Source of the DNA: Carallia brachiata
Lineage: Eukaryota > Streptophyta > Magnoliopsida > Malpighiales > Rhizophoraceae
Length of the DNA: 64,000 bases
Assembly (NCBI GenBank): GCA_021464245.1
Contig: JADCRB010000160.1
Span: 1 to 64,000, forward strand
Direction of reading: 5' to 3'
In this document: one piece after another, positions 21,816 to 34,870 of the stretch
How positions within the stretch are numbered: position 1 is the stretch's first letter
How the letters are laid out: each line of letters starts with the position of its first letter
Notes under the pieces: model-generated
What the model was told of the DNA's origin: nothing
The model's input: the letters and a program-made list of their open reading frames with translations, nothing else
The model's database searches: none
Position numbers and translations under genes: made by a program

Positions 21816-23111
21816 ATATGTTGAACCCTTTTTGCCAGTCCTATTAGATATGTTCTCCTTATACAATCAATGATAATCTTTTCCTATACTGCATTTTTTT
21901 GTGGAAGTGTCTGAGATTTTAGAAGTTAATGGATTAGTTATACCTTGACATAAGTGGGACCTATTAGTTGAAAATATATATATTTAAAGTTTGTCTTTCA
22001 TGAGCACTTAAAAACCCAGGGAAAAGAAAAAAATTTTCACCTTTAATTGTCTCGACACACGCAATTCATAAGTGTTGCATATATAAATTACCAAACTTTA
22101 TTTGCCTTGTAACTCTAAGTGTACTTTTGTGGGAACCCATACACCTGCAACTCCTATTGCACTTTGAGAGAAATAGATTATATGTTCACTTTAGTATCAT
22201 ACAAAGAGGATCACCTTCTAGGAGTCGTTTGAAGCGAGGTCTGCTTGCATTTTAGTAGCAGGTGGTCCCAATCAACTAAGAAGAAACAAAGCTGGTAAGT
22301 GCTAAAGTTGACTAGGAGTAGTTAGAATGAAATAAAATTAAAGCCTAACCTTCATTTGTGCGTGCCAATCGAATGCAAAATACAATGACTGAACCCAATG
22401 GTTTGGGACCCAACACCATTATATCTTTTTTATGGTCCCTTGATTTTGTTGTAAATGAGATTAAAAAAATGTTTTTACTTAACCAAAAAAAAAAAACCAA
22501 TGATCACAACTCATTCCCAAATACGCAGGTCATTATGTTTGAAATAAAATTTGTGAGCTTAAATCTAAGAAGTTACATTAAAAAATAGTCCTTAACAAAA
22601 TATAATAAACAGAATTCTCAACGTTCTTCTTTACAATATTTAGATTCAAAACATACATAAAAAAAATTATGTACCCAAGGCCAACATCACCAGTCGATAC
22701 CCAATAGAGTAACCTTGAATTAATCTCAATATAATACAAGTATATTAAAATAGCCCAAACATTACAAGTTGAAAACATTGCTATGTTGCAGCAGGCGCGA
22801 AATGTATGTGGTCGTATTGGGCCATATAATACACCAATGAGGAGCAGATAGTGTGTGGATTAGAGGAACAGAACACGAAAATACTTGAAATTCTTTAATT
22901 TGAAAATATCAGATAAGGGTCTTGTATAAAATGCTCATGGGATCACTTTCTTATCAAAAAAAATTATAAAACCCATAGAACATGTAGACATAACATTAGT
23001 ACCTTTGAGGTGATAAAAAGAACAATTTAAGGGATAAAAAATTAGTTATTTGTTGTTTCTTTGTGTTTTGCAAAAGAGACTACATGATTAAAAGCTTTGC
23101 AAAAAGACCAA
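21816..23111. other. AT-rich intergenic sequence
   Basis: A stretch ending in an A-rich tail at about 22,485-22,500 (ttaaccaaaaaaaaaaaacc) could be the end of a retroposon, but no partner target duplication was found. Otherwise no feature is recognised. Confidence 0.3.
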
Positions 23112-23412
23112 GGGTTAATATACAAAAATATCACAAACTTTATTTAAAGTAATAAATCTAACACCAACTTTAAAAAGTAACAAATATAGCACCATCTTTG
23201 CCTAAAGTAATGAATCTAGCACGCAATGATTTTATGTGAATAGAATCTATCGGTTTCAATGACAGATTTATAGAAATATCTGTTTCGATGGCATGATGAT
23301 CATATAAGTTAATGCTACATCATCCAAACAGATAAATTCTATTCAAGAAATTTCACAGCGTGCTAGATTTGTTACTTTAAACAAAGTTGGTGATAATTTT
23401 GTATATTAACCC
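23112..23412. mobile_element. MITE of the GGGTTAATAT family (301 bp)
   Basis: Terminal inverted repeats of about 50 bp: gggttaatatacaaaaatat at the left and, inverted, gggttaatatacaaaattat at the right. They are flanked by near-identical 9-bp sequences aaagaccaa (23,103-23,111) and aaagactaa (23,413-23,421). A 9-bp target duplication points to a Mutator-like parent. It is a shorter relative of the elements at 42,615 and 44,076. Confidence 0.85.
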
Positions 23413-23827
23413 AAAGACTAATGAGTTTACGACTTGTTAACAACGTGACTATACATGGGGAAGGCCCACTCGAATATAAGTAGATCCACCCTATATGGGG
23501 ATAATTAAATGAGGATAACATCGAGTAATATCTGACCTCGACTAAGTACAATGACCAATATGCTAATGATGTAGAAAAAAAAAGAAGAGAAAATTGATAC
23601 AATTTCAATGCTAAAAAATATCAATAAAATATCTGTTATCTCCGGACTCAAAGATTTTTTCAATGAATTCTAATGCATGAAGCAATGAGTCGTATATCTA
23701 ACAATACCATTTGAATTTTATAGGGATTCAATTTTGGGATACCGGGTAAGATCCTAGTATCAAACCCCTTAAATCAATTGAAATATAGCAATAGTAGTTA
23801 AGAAACACTTATTCTTTCCTTAGAGAT
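23413..23827. other. Non-coding spacer
   Basis: No gene or clear repeat is recognised between the MITE and the 134-bp tandem repeat. Confidence 0.35.
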
Positions 23828-24230
23828 AAATGGCCCAAAGAGGATTTAGCCCAACAGCAAAAGAGAGCTCATGGCTCGAAAAGGCCCGAATGAGGAGCTA
23901 GCAAGCCGAAATATTAATCATGATTACACGAAGAAATCAACTAACCAAATGCAACAAGGATAGATGGGCAGAAGAGGATTTAGCCCAATATCCAAATAAA
24001 ACTTATGGCCTAAAAAGGCACGAATGAGAGGCTAGCGGCCCAATATATTAATCTTGATTGTGCGAAGAAGTCAACCAATTGAATGCAACAAGGACAAATG
24101 GGCTAGAGAGGATTTAGGGCAATAGCTACAAAAAAAGCTTATGGCCCAAAAATGCCTGATTGAGAAGCTAGCCGGCCCAAATATTAATCTTGATTAGGCA
24201 AATAAATCAACCAATCAAATGCAACAAGGA
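23828..24230. repeat. Three tandem copies of a 134-bp unit
   Basis: Units start at 23,828, 23,962 and 24,096. Each contains gaggatttagccc-like, then atggcc.aaaa.gc, then a block with tattaatc.tgatt, and ends with aaatgcaacaagga. Divergence between copies is moderate. Such blocks are often found in LTRs or untranslated parts of plant Ty3/gypsy elements, but no coding domain is adjacent. Confidence 0.85.
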
Positions 24231-26270
24231 TAAAATCGTAGAGTAGAATTAGTGTTAGAATAAAGAAGGGTCTCTGAATTCTAACACCATTTCTAGCCCA
24301 ACAAAAAGCCTAAAAACACCAGACATTTCTTTTGCAAGACTATGAAGACTGTGTCATATATTTGCGCTCGAAGTTAGAGTTGTTATCGCCACCTTTAGCT
24401 GATATATCGCAAGTAAACGGGTCACAAATAGTACAAAAGATATTGATCCCACAGAGGTTGGTTCACTAAGTATTAGTTATTTGTAAATATTGATTAGCTA
24501 GAGAATCAAAATTGGACGGAAAACAATTAACAAAACCAAACAAAATAAATTACCAATTAACAAAGGAAGCGAAAACCAAGTTAACTATATATAGCCTAAT
24601 GAAGGATTCCCAATTAATTAAATTGTCTAGGATAAGCCTTCCCTATTATCCAACACAACTACCAATGAAACCTTTGATTGATTAACAATAATTTGATTTA
24701 TTGAGGGTTGATTATCCAATTTTACTTAAGTCCTCTTTCAAGGTCCATTAAGCATGTAAAGATTAAGGAAATCTCTACTTTTGTGGTATTATGTTAATCA
24801 AAACCCATTAAGTTATGTGATATTAATTAATCCCCAAAGAGTTTGTTTTTATTTCTAAATAACAACACCTTAGGATTGGCAAAGAAATGAACTAATTGTA
24901 TACTTATTTTTTGATAGTGCACATCAACTTACAAACAAGTAAGGTATTGGGCCCTAACAACAAGTAAGAATTAAAACATAATTGCCAAAGCAATCATCAA
25001 ATATTATCAATCAACAAAGAAATCCACTACATAGTTATGAGGATTGATAGTTCCAACTTAAATCCTAGAAAATATGTTTAGCTACCCATAATCATGAAAT
25101 AAAACCAAAGGACATAGATAAAAGATCAAACATAGAGAATCAAAGAGAATAAAAACAAAGAAAGAGAAAAGAAATCTCTTCAATCCCCAACTAGTGGTCT
25201 TCTGTCTTGCTCTTCTGGGTTTTCTTCTATGTGCCCTGACTCTTCTTTCTTTTTCTCCTCACACCTTATGTTCTGGCGTTCTCACATTTCACTCATCTTT
25301 TAATTCATATTTTGTGCCTCTTTTGATTCCCCAAAACGCCGTTAGGTTTTTGCTCCTTAATCCAAATTCCGGACATATTCCGACCTATGCAATGAAACCA
25401 AATTTTCGTCATCTTTTAAGCAGACTCATAACTCATTCCAAACCTAAAAGTTTTAGCCCTTTATCTCAGCTTTCTTTGGGCTAAAAAATCACTTAAATCC
25501 GATTTATATAGGAAGAGTTATGCCCAAAATACTGAACATGGGTCAAAATGGACGGGAATTCTCCTAATTAGGAAATAATTTGTAATTGGAGTAGGATTTG
25601 TCTTCAAAAGCTCTCCCATGTTGACTAAAAGTCTCTCTAAAACTCTTCTTAATTTCTTTAATACCCCAAAATAGAGGAACTCTTCAACTTTTGACCCAAA
25701 TCAACTACAAATGTCTAATTTTCCAAGCTCCTACAAAAGAAAAGAAAACTATGCTAAATTCTCATAAACCCAACTTACACAATATTAATAGGACATAATT
25801 GGCACTTCAAATAAAGGAAAATATGGGTCACCAGCCTACCAGTAACCCCTTACATCAACTAATATTGCAAAAAGACTTCCACGTTAATTAGTCTAAAAAA
25901 ATTCATCCTATTCTACTGCAAGCATGTTGAACTACTCAAAGTGAGAAGAAACAATGGTGACTTCAACATCATCAGAATTAGATTTCCTTTCAACTTATGG
26001 ACTGCAGTCACGTTGCATTTGTGAAAACCAGGAGATTGAGGATTAATTTCCTTCAACATCCGCATTAGGCCAGACAGTGGTAGAGGTAACACTTGAGTTT
26101 TATTACATGCATTTGGGTCATAGTTGAAAATAGTTAAACTGACTCCATGAACTTCATCATAGAAACTCCACAATCATGACTGACAAAACATAATTATGAG
26201 ATTGAGTACAAGTAAAAATATTATCAATGTAAATGTCAAACTAAACATTCATTTTTTATTCTCTTTGGTA
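24231..26270. other. Probable non-coding retroelement sequence
   Basis: At 24,396-24,470 the text tatatcgcaagtaaacgggtcacaa ... gatcccacagagg resembles a motif recurrent in plant non-coding LTR-type repeats. The rest to about 25,850 is A-rich on the plus strand with no protein motif. The frame at 25,194-25,484 is low-complexity and unconvincing. No LTR pair was found. Confidence 0.25.
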
Positions 26271-26274
26271 GAGA

Positions 26275-27330
26275 TAACAATCTTACTCGTACCCATTTGA
26301 GATAATTCATACCCGTTCTGACGTGTATGAAGTCAAAGGCTTTTGATCGGTTAATAAGGATTCCCACCCTGATCCTCGAATTTTTCAGCAGATATAGGGG
26401 ATAGGAATAGGTTCACCTATTTCCGTCTTTATACCAGTCCCATTTATTTATTTATTTATTTTATTTTTTTATTTATTATTCTTCTCCTTTTTTGAAAATC
26501 ACTTATTCTTTTCTTTTAATTTTTTACTTTGGTCCTTCACTCAATCACTCTTCTAACGTTAATCATTGGAGTCATGGAATTCTGACCACGTGCACGAAAC
26601 AAGTGATATGCATTTGTCCATGGATATTTGCATCATGGATAAGAGAATTGCCAGATCATTTGCCCATTTCTTGAAAATGCAATTACTGGTGTAAATGAAG
26701 GAATTGAGGAACTGGAGCCAAAACAAAAATTCGATTCACTAGAATTGAAAGTAAATCCACTTAATGACTTGAAGAAAAAGCCTTGCGTTTCTAAACGTCA
26801 AGCTTGATGGTCCTATGGATCTTATTAGCCGAAATTAGCTACATCATGATTAATGTTTTATTCAATTTCTAGCTGACAACTGCCAATATAAATTTTTTAG
26901 CCTAGAATGTAAACTGACTTTTTTCTCCCTTTTGAGTGGACGGACTCCTATCAATTTAGCATTTGATTTGCATTTTCATGTTTTGAGAGCTATAATATAA
27001 ATATAGATTCTTGGATTGAAAAGTGTTGCAATATATTATATATGACAAGGGCAGCAAAGTTTTAGGAGCAAAGTTAATTTCTGTGATTTCAAAGTTTGAG
27101 CTGTGCATTGCAAAAAAAATAAAATAAAATAATAACATTTGAGCTGTGAACATATATGGTTTTTTTTTTATTTATTTTCTTTGGACGGATATGAGATGGG
27201 TATGCAGATCCTCGTTCACTGGCGGGGATGGAGACCGAGATTAAAATTCTATATCCGTTGGGGACGAGGATAGGGACGGGATGAGAATGAATTTAGTAAA
27301 CGAGTACGAGAAACGGGAGGGTCATCCTTC
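26275..27330. mobile_element. Inverted-repeat-flanked element, about 1.05 kb
   Basis: The left end (26,280-26,470: cttactcgtacccatttgag ... attcatacccgttctg ... ttatttatttattt) corresponds, inverted, to the right end (27,165-27,325: gggacgaggatagggacggg ... gaatttagtaaacgagtacgag). The arms are about 150 bp and diverged. The interior has no recognisable protein. Class unknown and target duplication not established. Confidence 0.4.
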
Positions 27331-28840
27331 TCTCTAACCCTCTCCATTGCCACTCTTACTCTTGGGACACACGTACATTGTCAGGAGTAAAGTCATCAAT
27401 AGAATATTTCCTTCCCAAAACAAATGAAAAAACTTGGACATTAATGAGACTTGCACTGATTGCGGACAAAACATTACATTGGTCAAGGCAAGCACTCAAT
27501 TTAGATAGAATAATAAGACTTAACTTCCAAAGTTTATGATGTTAGAATAGTCATACCACATATTGTTCAAGTAGTGCTCCTTCGTTTTTCCATGTAGTCA
27601 TTTGCGAATCGAAAGTAATGAGTCTCTGATCTAGTAGATTAACAATATATAGAAACAAATGTTCCTTATAAAAGATTGGAATAGAAACATGGTGAGCAAC
27701 ATACAAGAAAGTTGGATTTTTTTTTTTTAATTTGTAAATTAAGGATAAGCAAAAAAGCATGCAGTGAAACCATATTAAAGATTTCAACAACAGAGTCAAG
27801 GGGAATCAATCGCCATACCACAAGATATGAGAGAATAAGCCAAATTTTCTGCTGAGAAATGTCATCGATCGAATTTGGGATTCTGCTTGCAGCCTCGGAC
27901 TTTCCCAAAGGGGTCTCCACCAACATTAGTGACTAAACAAACCTGTGAATCATTGTTCAAACATTCATCCCTTTATACGTTTGTTCTATTTTTGTCGCAT
28001 GGATAAATATCTGAAGCAGTAAGTATCAACAATTATTTTTCTTTTTATAACGGCATAAGAAAATGATTGTGACAAAATATTATTTTTTCTAAAATATGTT
28101 GTTGCTCTATATTCATTAATGTTTAGTTAGGGGACACATGGAACTAGACCAAACGACAAACTTTACTTAAAATAGGCTGCAATAATGCTTCCGCACATGA
28201 CCATCTTCTATTGTATGTTTAGAGGAACTGCGAGGAAGTGCACAACCTGTTGAAAGAACAATTCAAGTGAAACTATAAACATAGCCAACAAATAATCATA
28301 ACAAAAAACTATATGGGTTTTCAGTCGACACATTGCATTTTTTATATAATAAAATATAAGTCCGTAATGCATGCACTATATTTGGGACGCATTGTCACGG
28401 TCCAAATCATCTCAACTCTTTGCGGTAACAATTTCATTCCTAATTAACTGAACAACCGGACTATTTGAACAAATATAAAGGCAGGTAAACAAAATTATTG
28501 TTTGACACCATTCAAATAAATTTTTTTTACTGACTTCCAATTATGAATGTAAGAATTCTGCACTCGTCATCACCTATGCGAATTCTTGTGTTTGTTACCC
28601 AATAATACTGCACGATCTTTCCTTTACTGAAATGTCGAATAGGGTCAATGGCTCGCACTATAAAGTCATCGAATTGGCAATGATGCTGGGCCTCAAAACT
28701 TGTCTCTTTCGCTTCCGTATTTGAGGAAGATTGCTAGCAAGTGAGCTCTCCAAAAACATAACTATTTGTTGCCTATGCCACCCGCTAGTCCTGGGCCCTA
28801 GCCAACAATTAAAACAATGCGAATCAAATTAACTGTTGTT
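27331..28840. other. Intergenic sequence without recognised genes
   Basis: Short minus-strand frames at 27,551-27,926 show no family motif. The part after about 28,560 may be the far end of the neighbouring LINE fragment, since it is less AT-rich, but no domain can be identified in it. Confidence 0.3.
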
Positions 28841-28849
28841 ATCTATAAT

Positions 28850-30327
28850 ATCAGCAAGTGTAGCATTTGTTTCCCACATATTCATGGAATTCAAAATGTG
28901 ACATTGTAAAGGCAAATCCACTTTGCAATTTGTGATGATAACCCGTCAATAATACAACACTTCGGCTTATTTTACTTACATGATGGCTCGAAATCTTCAG
29001 GGGATGCCATATTGTCACTCTTTCGTTTCCCTGCCAACATTGAATAACTCCCAAGCATAAAAGCTCCAGCCTTCTGTGTCTGTCTAACAATTTGCGCCTT
29101 AGAGGTTTGTGGATTGATAAGAGACTTATTAGTCACTGCCGAGGGCCCATATTGTCGAAAGCAAGATCAGTTAAAATTAGCCCGAGTGGAGATGGGCCTT
29201 TTCCAAGAGACTCACCACATTCTGACATGGCAGGGGATAATGGTTGTGTGTCACCAAACTTCTTCTACTGTATCTCATCTCTTACATCAGATTGCAAAAA
29301 AGTAGGAGGATCCCTATGATCCTTGGAAGATAATATTATAGGAGTTTCCTTATTGAGCGTAGGATCACAGGAGATATTCTTTCCATTCAAGTTGATTTGA
29401 CCAATCTCCTTCATCATCCCGTCCACAATTACCAGCTCTCTGAGTGGGATTTCCAAACTTACCCAAAATAGTGTGTTTTCGGACTCCACCGCGGCTACTG
29501 TGGAGAATAATTTCCTATCGCTGCTGGCAGTTAACGGTGACGGCATCTGGAAATTCCGGTCACCTCACCGAAGGATATTGTTCCGAGTACTGTCATCTAC
29601 AGCATCTGACTTAACAACAAGCTTCTTCCTTGGTGAAGCTTGCAATGATTCACTGAAGGCCATCTGCATCAGCAAGCTTTCGCTTCTTTTCTCTGCATCC
29701 ACCAAGTCACAATTCTTGTTGATATGGCCTAAACATCCATATACATAACAAAAATTTGGGAGCTTTTCGTATTTGCAATTAATCCATACTTTGTCACCAG
29801 ACTTCTGCCTTATCATTGAACTGCGCACCAATGGATTTTGACGTCAAACAGAACCCAGAACCAGAGAAAATGACCCCAGCTTCCTAGCCCGTCCTCATCT
29901 ACTTGCATGAAGGAGCCAACTTTATTTCCTAGTGCTATTGCCATTGCCTTGGTCATTGTTTTGAGTGGTAGATCATAGGCACGCACCCAAAGAGGAACTT
30001 GAAACATATGGATTTTTGAAGGTTGTTCTTCATCAAAAAGCTCCTTCACGATTAAAACATGCTTATCAAATATCCATGGTCCATTTTCTAACATTGATTG
30101 GCGATCCCTTGCAGTTTTAAATTGAAAGCAAAAGAGGTTTTTGTCAGCCTCTCTTGTCTCCATTCCTTTTTTGGGATTTCATAAAGTATTCATAGTGGTG
30201 AAGAGAGCCTTGGCATTGAAACTTTTCTCCGTCCATCGGAGAACTTAGAATCACCACCCTCATCGCTATTCAAACAGACATCAATCGCATCATCTTCTTT
30301 GTCAGCCTCATGCTGAGTATCGTTCAT
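28850..30327 (-). pseudogene. LINE ORF1-like protein remnant (DUF4283 plus zinc knuckle)
   Basis: An L1-type LINE ORF1, a nucleic-acid-binding protein. A start codon lies at 30,327-30,325 (MNDTQHEADKEDDAID). A stop and a frame change follow, then a 116-codon frame (30,163-29,813) with the DUF4283 pattern (ARDRQSMLENGPWIFDKHVL, later MTKAMAIALGNKVGSFM). Next is an 88-codon frame (29,831-29,565) with a knuckle FCYVYGCLGHINKNCDL, in which the second Cys has become Tyr. More broken sequence continues to about 28,850. No endonuclease or reverse transcriptase follows, so ORF2 is missing. Confidence 0.75.
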
Positions 30328-31141
30328 TGTGATAGTCGCAAGAGAGACGATGGAATAAGGTCATAAACTCACAGAAGTGAGGCAATTTTGCACTGAGGCA
30401 AATGAGAGGAGCACCTAGGCCTCCAAAAAGCCCTCATAGAGGAAGGACCGATTTCATATGGGGATGTATATTAATAGGTTGATATACCACTTTTTCATGC
30501 ACAACATCTGTGAGAAAAATTGTTATATGCCTCTTCCAAAATAATTCCACTATCATACAATCTATCATGATCACAAACATTATCTTAAGAAATTTTATAA
30601 CCAATTCCTCAATAATTTTTATCCCTTTGATAAGACAATAGAATTTGTAGCCTTTAGAGCTACAGGGATATCTAAGAAAATAACACCTTAATTTAATGTA
30701 ATTTGGATACTATTGAATAAAAAACTTTTACCTCAACAGGACATCCCCAATACTTTCAGATGGTTTAAACTAAGATTTTAACCCTTGAAGAGTTCAAAAA
30801 GTATTTGGGTAGAAATTTGGTGTTAACTTTATTTTTGATATACATTGGTAAATTGGTTCTACTCATTACGACTTTACCATGTCCATCAGGGTGCGATTTT
30901 ACCTCTCAACCACCCTCATTTTGTTCAGGAGTCTCAGGCATAATAAATTGGAAAACAATCCCACAGTCCTGCAAGTACATGGGAAAAGATCCCATGAACT
31001 GACTTGTGTCACCTGTTACTCATTACCACAGTTAGATTGCACAATTTTAATCTTTATGCCACATTGCTTTTCTACCTCACTGTTAAAGATTTTAAATTCC
31101 TCAAGTGATTGTGATTTATTATTTTTGAGATAGAGATAGTT

Positions 31142-31387
31142 TTAATAAGAGAAGTCATCCATGCAGGTTATGAAATATTTGTATTCACATATATTGTTCT
31201 TAAGAGGACCACTTATGTTAGTGTGAATTATTTTTAGGATCTTTTTACCACAATTAAAATTCCTATTGGTTTTATTTGATGTCTTTCCTCTAAGACAATC
31301 AATACAGTCACTCTCAGAGTTTTCAAGACATAGGAAAACATTTTCTTTTATTAGTCTATTGAACCTTTCTTTTGAAATGTGACCCAA
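31142..31387 (-). pseudogene. Copia integrase N-terminal fragment
   Basis: An 81-codon frame with the zinc-binding H...C-x2-C region (GHISKERFNRL ... CIDCLRGKTS) and the first catalytic-core block (IHTNISGPL ... FITCMDDFSY). It is the best preserved piece of the copia remnant. Confidence 0.8.
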
Positions 31388-31548
31388 ACATTTTTACCAA
31401 AGAGAATATAAATTTTCTCTAAACAAAAGCTCTTTAATGCCAAGATTAATAACATGAAGTGCATCAAATTATTTAGGATCAATTTTCAATCTATATAAGT
31501 TGTCTGATCTAGAAATGTCTACAATAACAATACAATAAAAAACAAGGC

Positions 31549-32515
31549 TAATTTACATTTGTCATCCTCAAAATATGGCATATTTATAACTGACTTCCCC
31601 TACTTTTAAAATTAGGGTTTTTTGACTTAAATATATGTATGAGGGCACAATAGTCAATTTACATTTTTCGTTTAGGTTGACTAACGCTCCTTAGTTAGAG
31701 TATGTTTCTTTTGGTGGTGTTGCTAAGCTTTGACTTTGTCTATGTGGGTGTGATTTGCTTATTTTGGTTTAAAATCAGAAACTAAAACTAACCCAAAGAA
31801 GGGAGAGAAATTCATGAAAGGCCTTGATGTTGATAGAGTTGATGTCCACAAGCTGACTCAAATTCAACCAAAATTGCTTTTTGGCTTCTCTTTGATTCAT
31901 CCCTTCTTGCCATTGCCAAAGCTTGAGGTTCATTTCTGACCCTTTTTAGTTAGAAAAATGTTAAAATTCAATAAAGAATTTATTTTTTGGTGAAGACTGT
32001 GATGGGTGTAGTGGGTTGGATCTTGATGGCTTGGGATTCCATAATGGTTGTTCCGATTTGTTGGTTTGGAATATTCGTGTAGTTTTTAGTTTGGATGATC
32101 TAATGGTTCCAATTTGCATGCAATTTTGACATATTTGAACAATTGGCTTTTCCTTCTCAGAGGTGGTAAGAAGTAAAGAAAAGTAGAGAGGGAAAGAGTA
32201 TAGATGGAGATGACAAATAGGGCGCAAAGAGGACTGTTATGATAGGTATAGATGATGAAGATAGAAATTTTTTGTTTGCTAGATAATGGTTGAAGAGGAA
32301 GATAAACAATTTTTTATTTCGGGTATTTTATATGTAAGGCATTTCAGACCATTCAGAACATTAATTGCATTTTATTATCAAAACTAACTTTTATTAATGG
32401 TTACTTGACGGAATATGTTTTTTGTAACCGCAAACAAATTTTAGTATGTTTTTTGTACTAGGGGATGTCAGTTGTAAATACACCCTATTTCTAGTGTGAC
32501 AAATATAAATTACCC
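31549..32515. mobile_element. MULE-like MITE nested in the copia remnant
   Basis: The left end ctaatttacatttgtcatcc and the inverted right end gtaatttatatttgtcacac continue as matching arms for about 60-80 bp (left ataactgacttcccc, right inverted acaactgacatcccc). The interior of about 0.8 kb has no recognised domain. Copia protease sequence lies on the right flank and gag-pre-integrase on the left, so the element sits inside an older copia copy. The flanking bases are A-rich and give no clear target duplication. Confidence 0.7.
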
Positions 32516-33150
32516 TCAAAAACAGACTATAACATCATTTATTAAAACTCAAATAAACACTACTATCTTAAAGTTTTCACAAATAAATTAATTGTATCTC
32601 ATAGATGGAATAAAGAAAGTGTCTTTCAAAATCAAAACGAATCTTGAACCTAATTTTAATTCAACTATTATAGTAAACTTTATTTCCAATTGTTATCAAT
32701 TCTCTACACATTGATTGACTTCATCCCTACTTGTCTTTTTGCTTGCTCTTGAACTCCTTTAATTTATTAACAACATGGAAAAACAGAAATTCAAAGGAAA
32801 CCAAAACAAAAGAATTACTTGATTAATAATTTTTATTTTTCTTTTGAAGTAATTATCATAAGCAAAACAGTCATTTTTCTTGTGACCAACTTTTTTTTTC
32901 ACGGTACCAATATTCATCTTTCAATATCATAACTTTAGGACCCATATGCTTCTAATTGGCATTTTTATCATGACCACCTTTTTTTTGGGACTCAAATTTT
33001 CTTTTATGAAAAAAAATTTATTCGGGCGTGACTGATTAACTCAATTCATACTTTCTAAAACCTCATGTTTCTTTATACCCTCTTTCTATCTTTCATAATT
33101 TTCACTAGTTAGAGATTTAGTTACAAAGGGCTAATCATTCACAAAATAGC

Positions 33151-34620
33151 ACATAGAGCTGAAAAGTAATGACAGCAAAATTTAACAAATATTGTGGGCA
33201 ACAACAATAATTCATAGTTAATCATTAAGAATCTCAAAGTATCATTGCAAACTACCCTGTAGGTAGAAAAGATAATAAAGTCTGAAATTATTTCCAAAAT
33301 AACAAACTAAAATAACACTGAACAGAATTGAAAAATTCAACACCAATGGGCTAAAGGATTCTCAACATGTTCATTGTTAATATAGCTCCAAGTCATTCAA
33401 ATTAACACATATAATGACCTCCTATGGATAGGTGATTACATGCACTAATTTAAACAATAAGAACATCCTAATATTACATAAGAATATTATTAGTTTATTA
33501 ACTGACCACTGTAGTGGCAAACATTTAATTATCCAACTCTATTCTAAATAGGGTTCATATAGAAAAATGTCTAGAATAAAATTTTAGCTCTATATAATTT
33601 ATATATTTATTAATTGATTTATTCAATAGAATGTGAAACTATCAACTAACTATAATTTTGTGACTACACGATCACATGATATATTAATAATCAGTTGTCT
33701 AGATGCCACTCACCATAACAACACTATACAAGTTTCCTTTTATATTATTATAACAAAAAATATGAGATTGTCAATTTGGTACGATAAAATCAGCTCAACA
33801 TGACTACCCACCTGACAGCACGTAAATAATTAGCAATGGAACAGCCCATGGATAATTATCTATCTACCTGTGTGCCGTTGGTGCCATACCTGAGACCTCT
33901 CAACTTTGCTCCTTTGCCGCATCTTACGGCAAACAATTTTCTTTTTATATTGTCATATAACCATTACCTACCTACTTATGACGTGAGTAAAAATTTAGTA
34001 CCCCTTTTTGTGATCTCAGCAAAACCGTTGACAATAGCATAAACATTGCACCAAAAAAAAAAAAAGTAACAACATCCTTGCATGCGACAATGAATATTTA
34101 TGTTCCATGATAATTGCCAATATGTCATTGACACAAACAACAACAACACGTTGAGGATGGGACAATCAATATTGTTTTTTAAGCAAAATCTTAGAAGGTA
34201 TAATAAAATGCCAACATTTCATGTCCCATAAAAGCAAATGAGATCTCGTTTGCGATGCCGAGATGTGAGAATTATTAGTTTAATTTTTTTTTTTAACTTC
34301 TCTTCTATCGTAGTTGTAACCTACACACATAAATAACATAATTTCATGTTCTGCCATGAACAGCTTCTCAAAAGATCCAAGAAAACTATTATCTTTTGTT
34401 TTATAAATAGTCAGAGATTATTTTTATGGTGCATGCTATTTTTGCACATAAATTAGGTGACTATAATATACTCACCCAATAGATTACTTACTACTTGTCA
34501 CAAAGGTAATTCAAAACCTTTTTAAAGTCAACTTCTATATTTTTATAAAAAAATATTTTCATAAAAAAATTCAATTAAATGTTTTTAAAATAAAAAACTA
34601 TCAAAATTAAAAAACAAAGT
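33151..34620. other. AT-rich intergenic sequence
   Basis: No gene, RNA or repeat is recognised. Short frames (such as 33,836-34,042) lack family motifs. Confidence 0.35.
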
Positions 34621-34870
34621 CGTGGCAAGTTTTCTTCTTCTCAGTTGATACTTAGGTCATTTTATTCTTCCTCTCGCCCAACTTCTTCTTCTTGTTGAAC
34701 CTGTCATCTTCTTCTTTTCCGCCCAAACTAGGTCGTCGTCTTCTTCTTCTCTCAAAACCAAGCCCACCTTCACTAGCCCTTGCCGTCCAAAATTTTATTT
34801 TTTAAGATCTCTCTTATGAGGAGGAAGACATCCTTTTCAAAATACAATTCTTTGGCTAGCTGTTGAAGTG

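Larger units (their letters stand above)
30440..33150 (-). mobile_element. Ty1/copia remnant (gag to integrase) with a nested MITE
   Basis: Minus strand, from high to low coordinates: a zinc-knuckle piece near 32,890-32,850 (KVGHKKNDCFA), a protease-region piece near 32,660-32,560 (LKDTFFIPSMRYN), then an insertion (31,549-32,515). After it come the gag-pre-integrase stretch and the integrase frame 31,387-31,142 (GHISKERF, CIDCLRGK, KYFITCMDDFSY). Integrase scraps continue to about 30,440. All frames are broken. No LTRs were identified. Confidence 0.7.

Noticed and set aside
24960..25850. Host gene around the 96-codon frame at 25,194
   Set aside because: No start context, splice pattern or family motif; composition follows that of the surrounding non-coding repeat.
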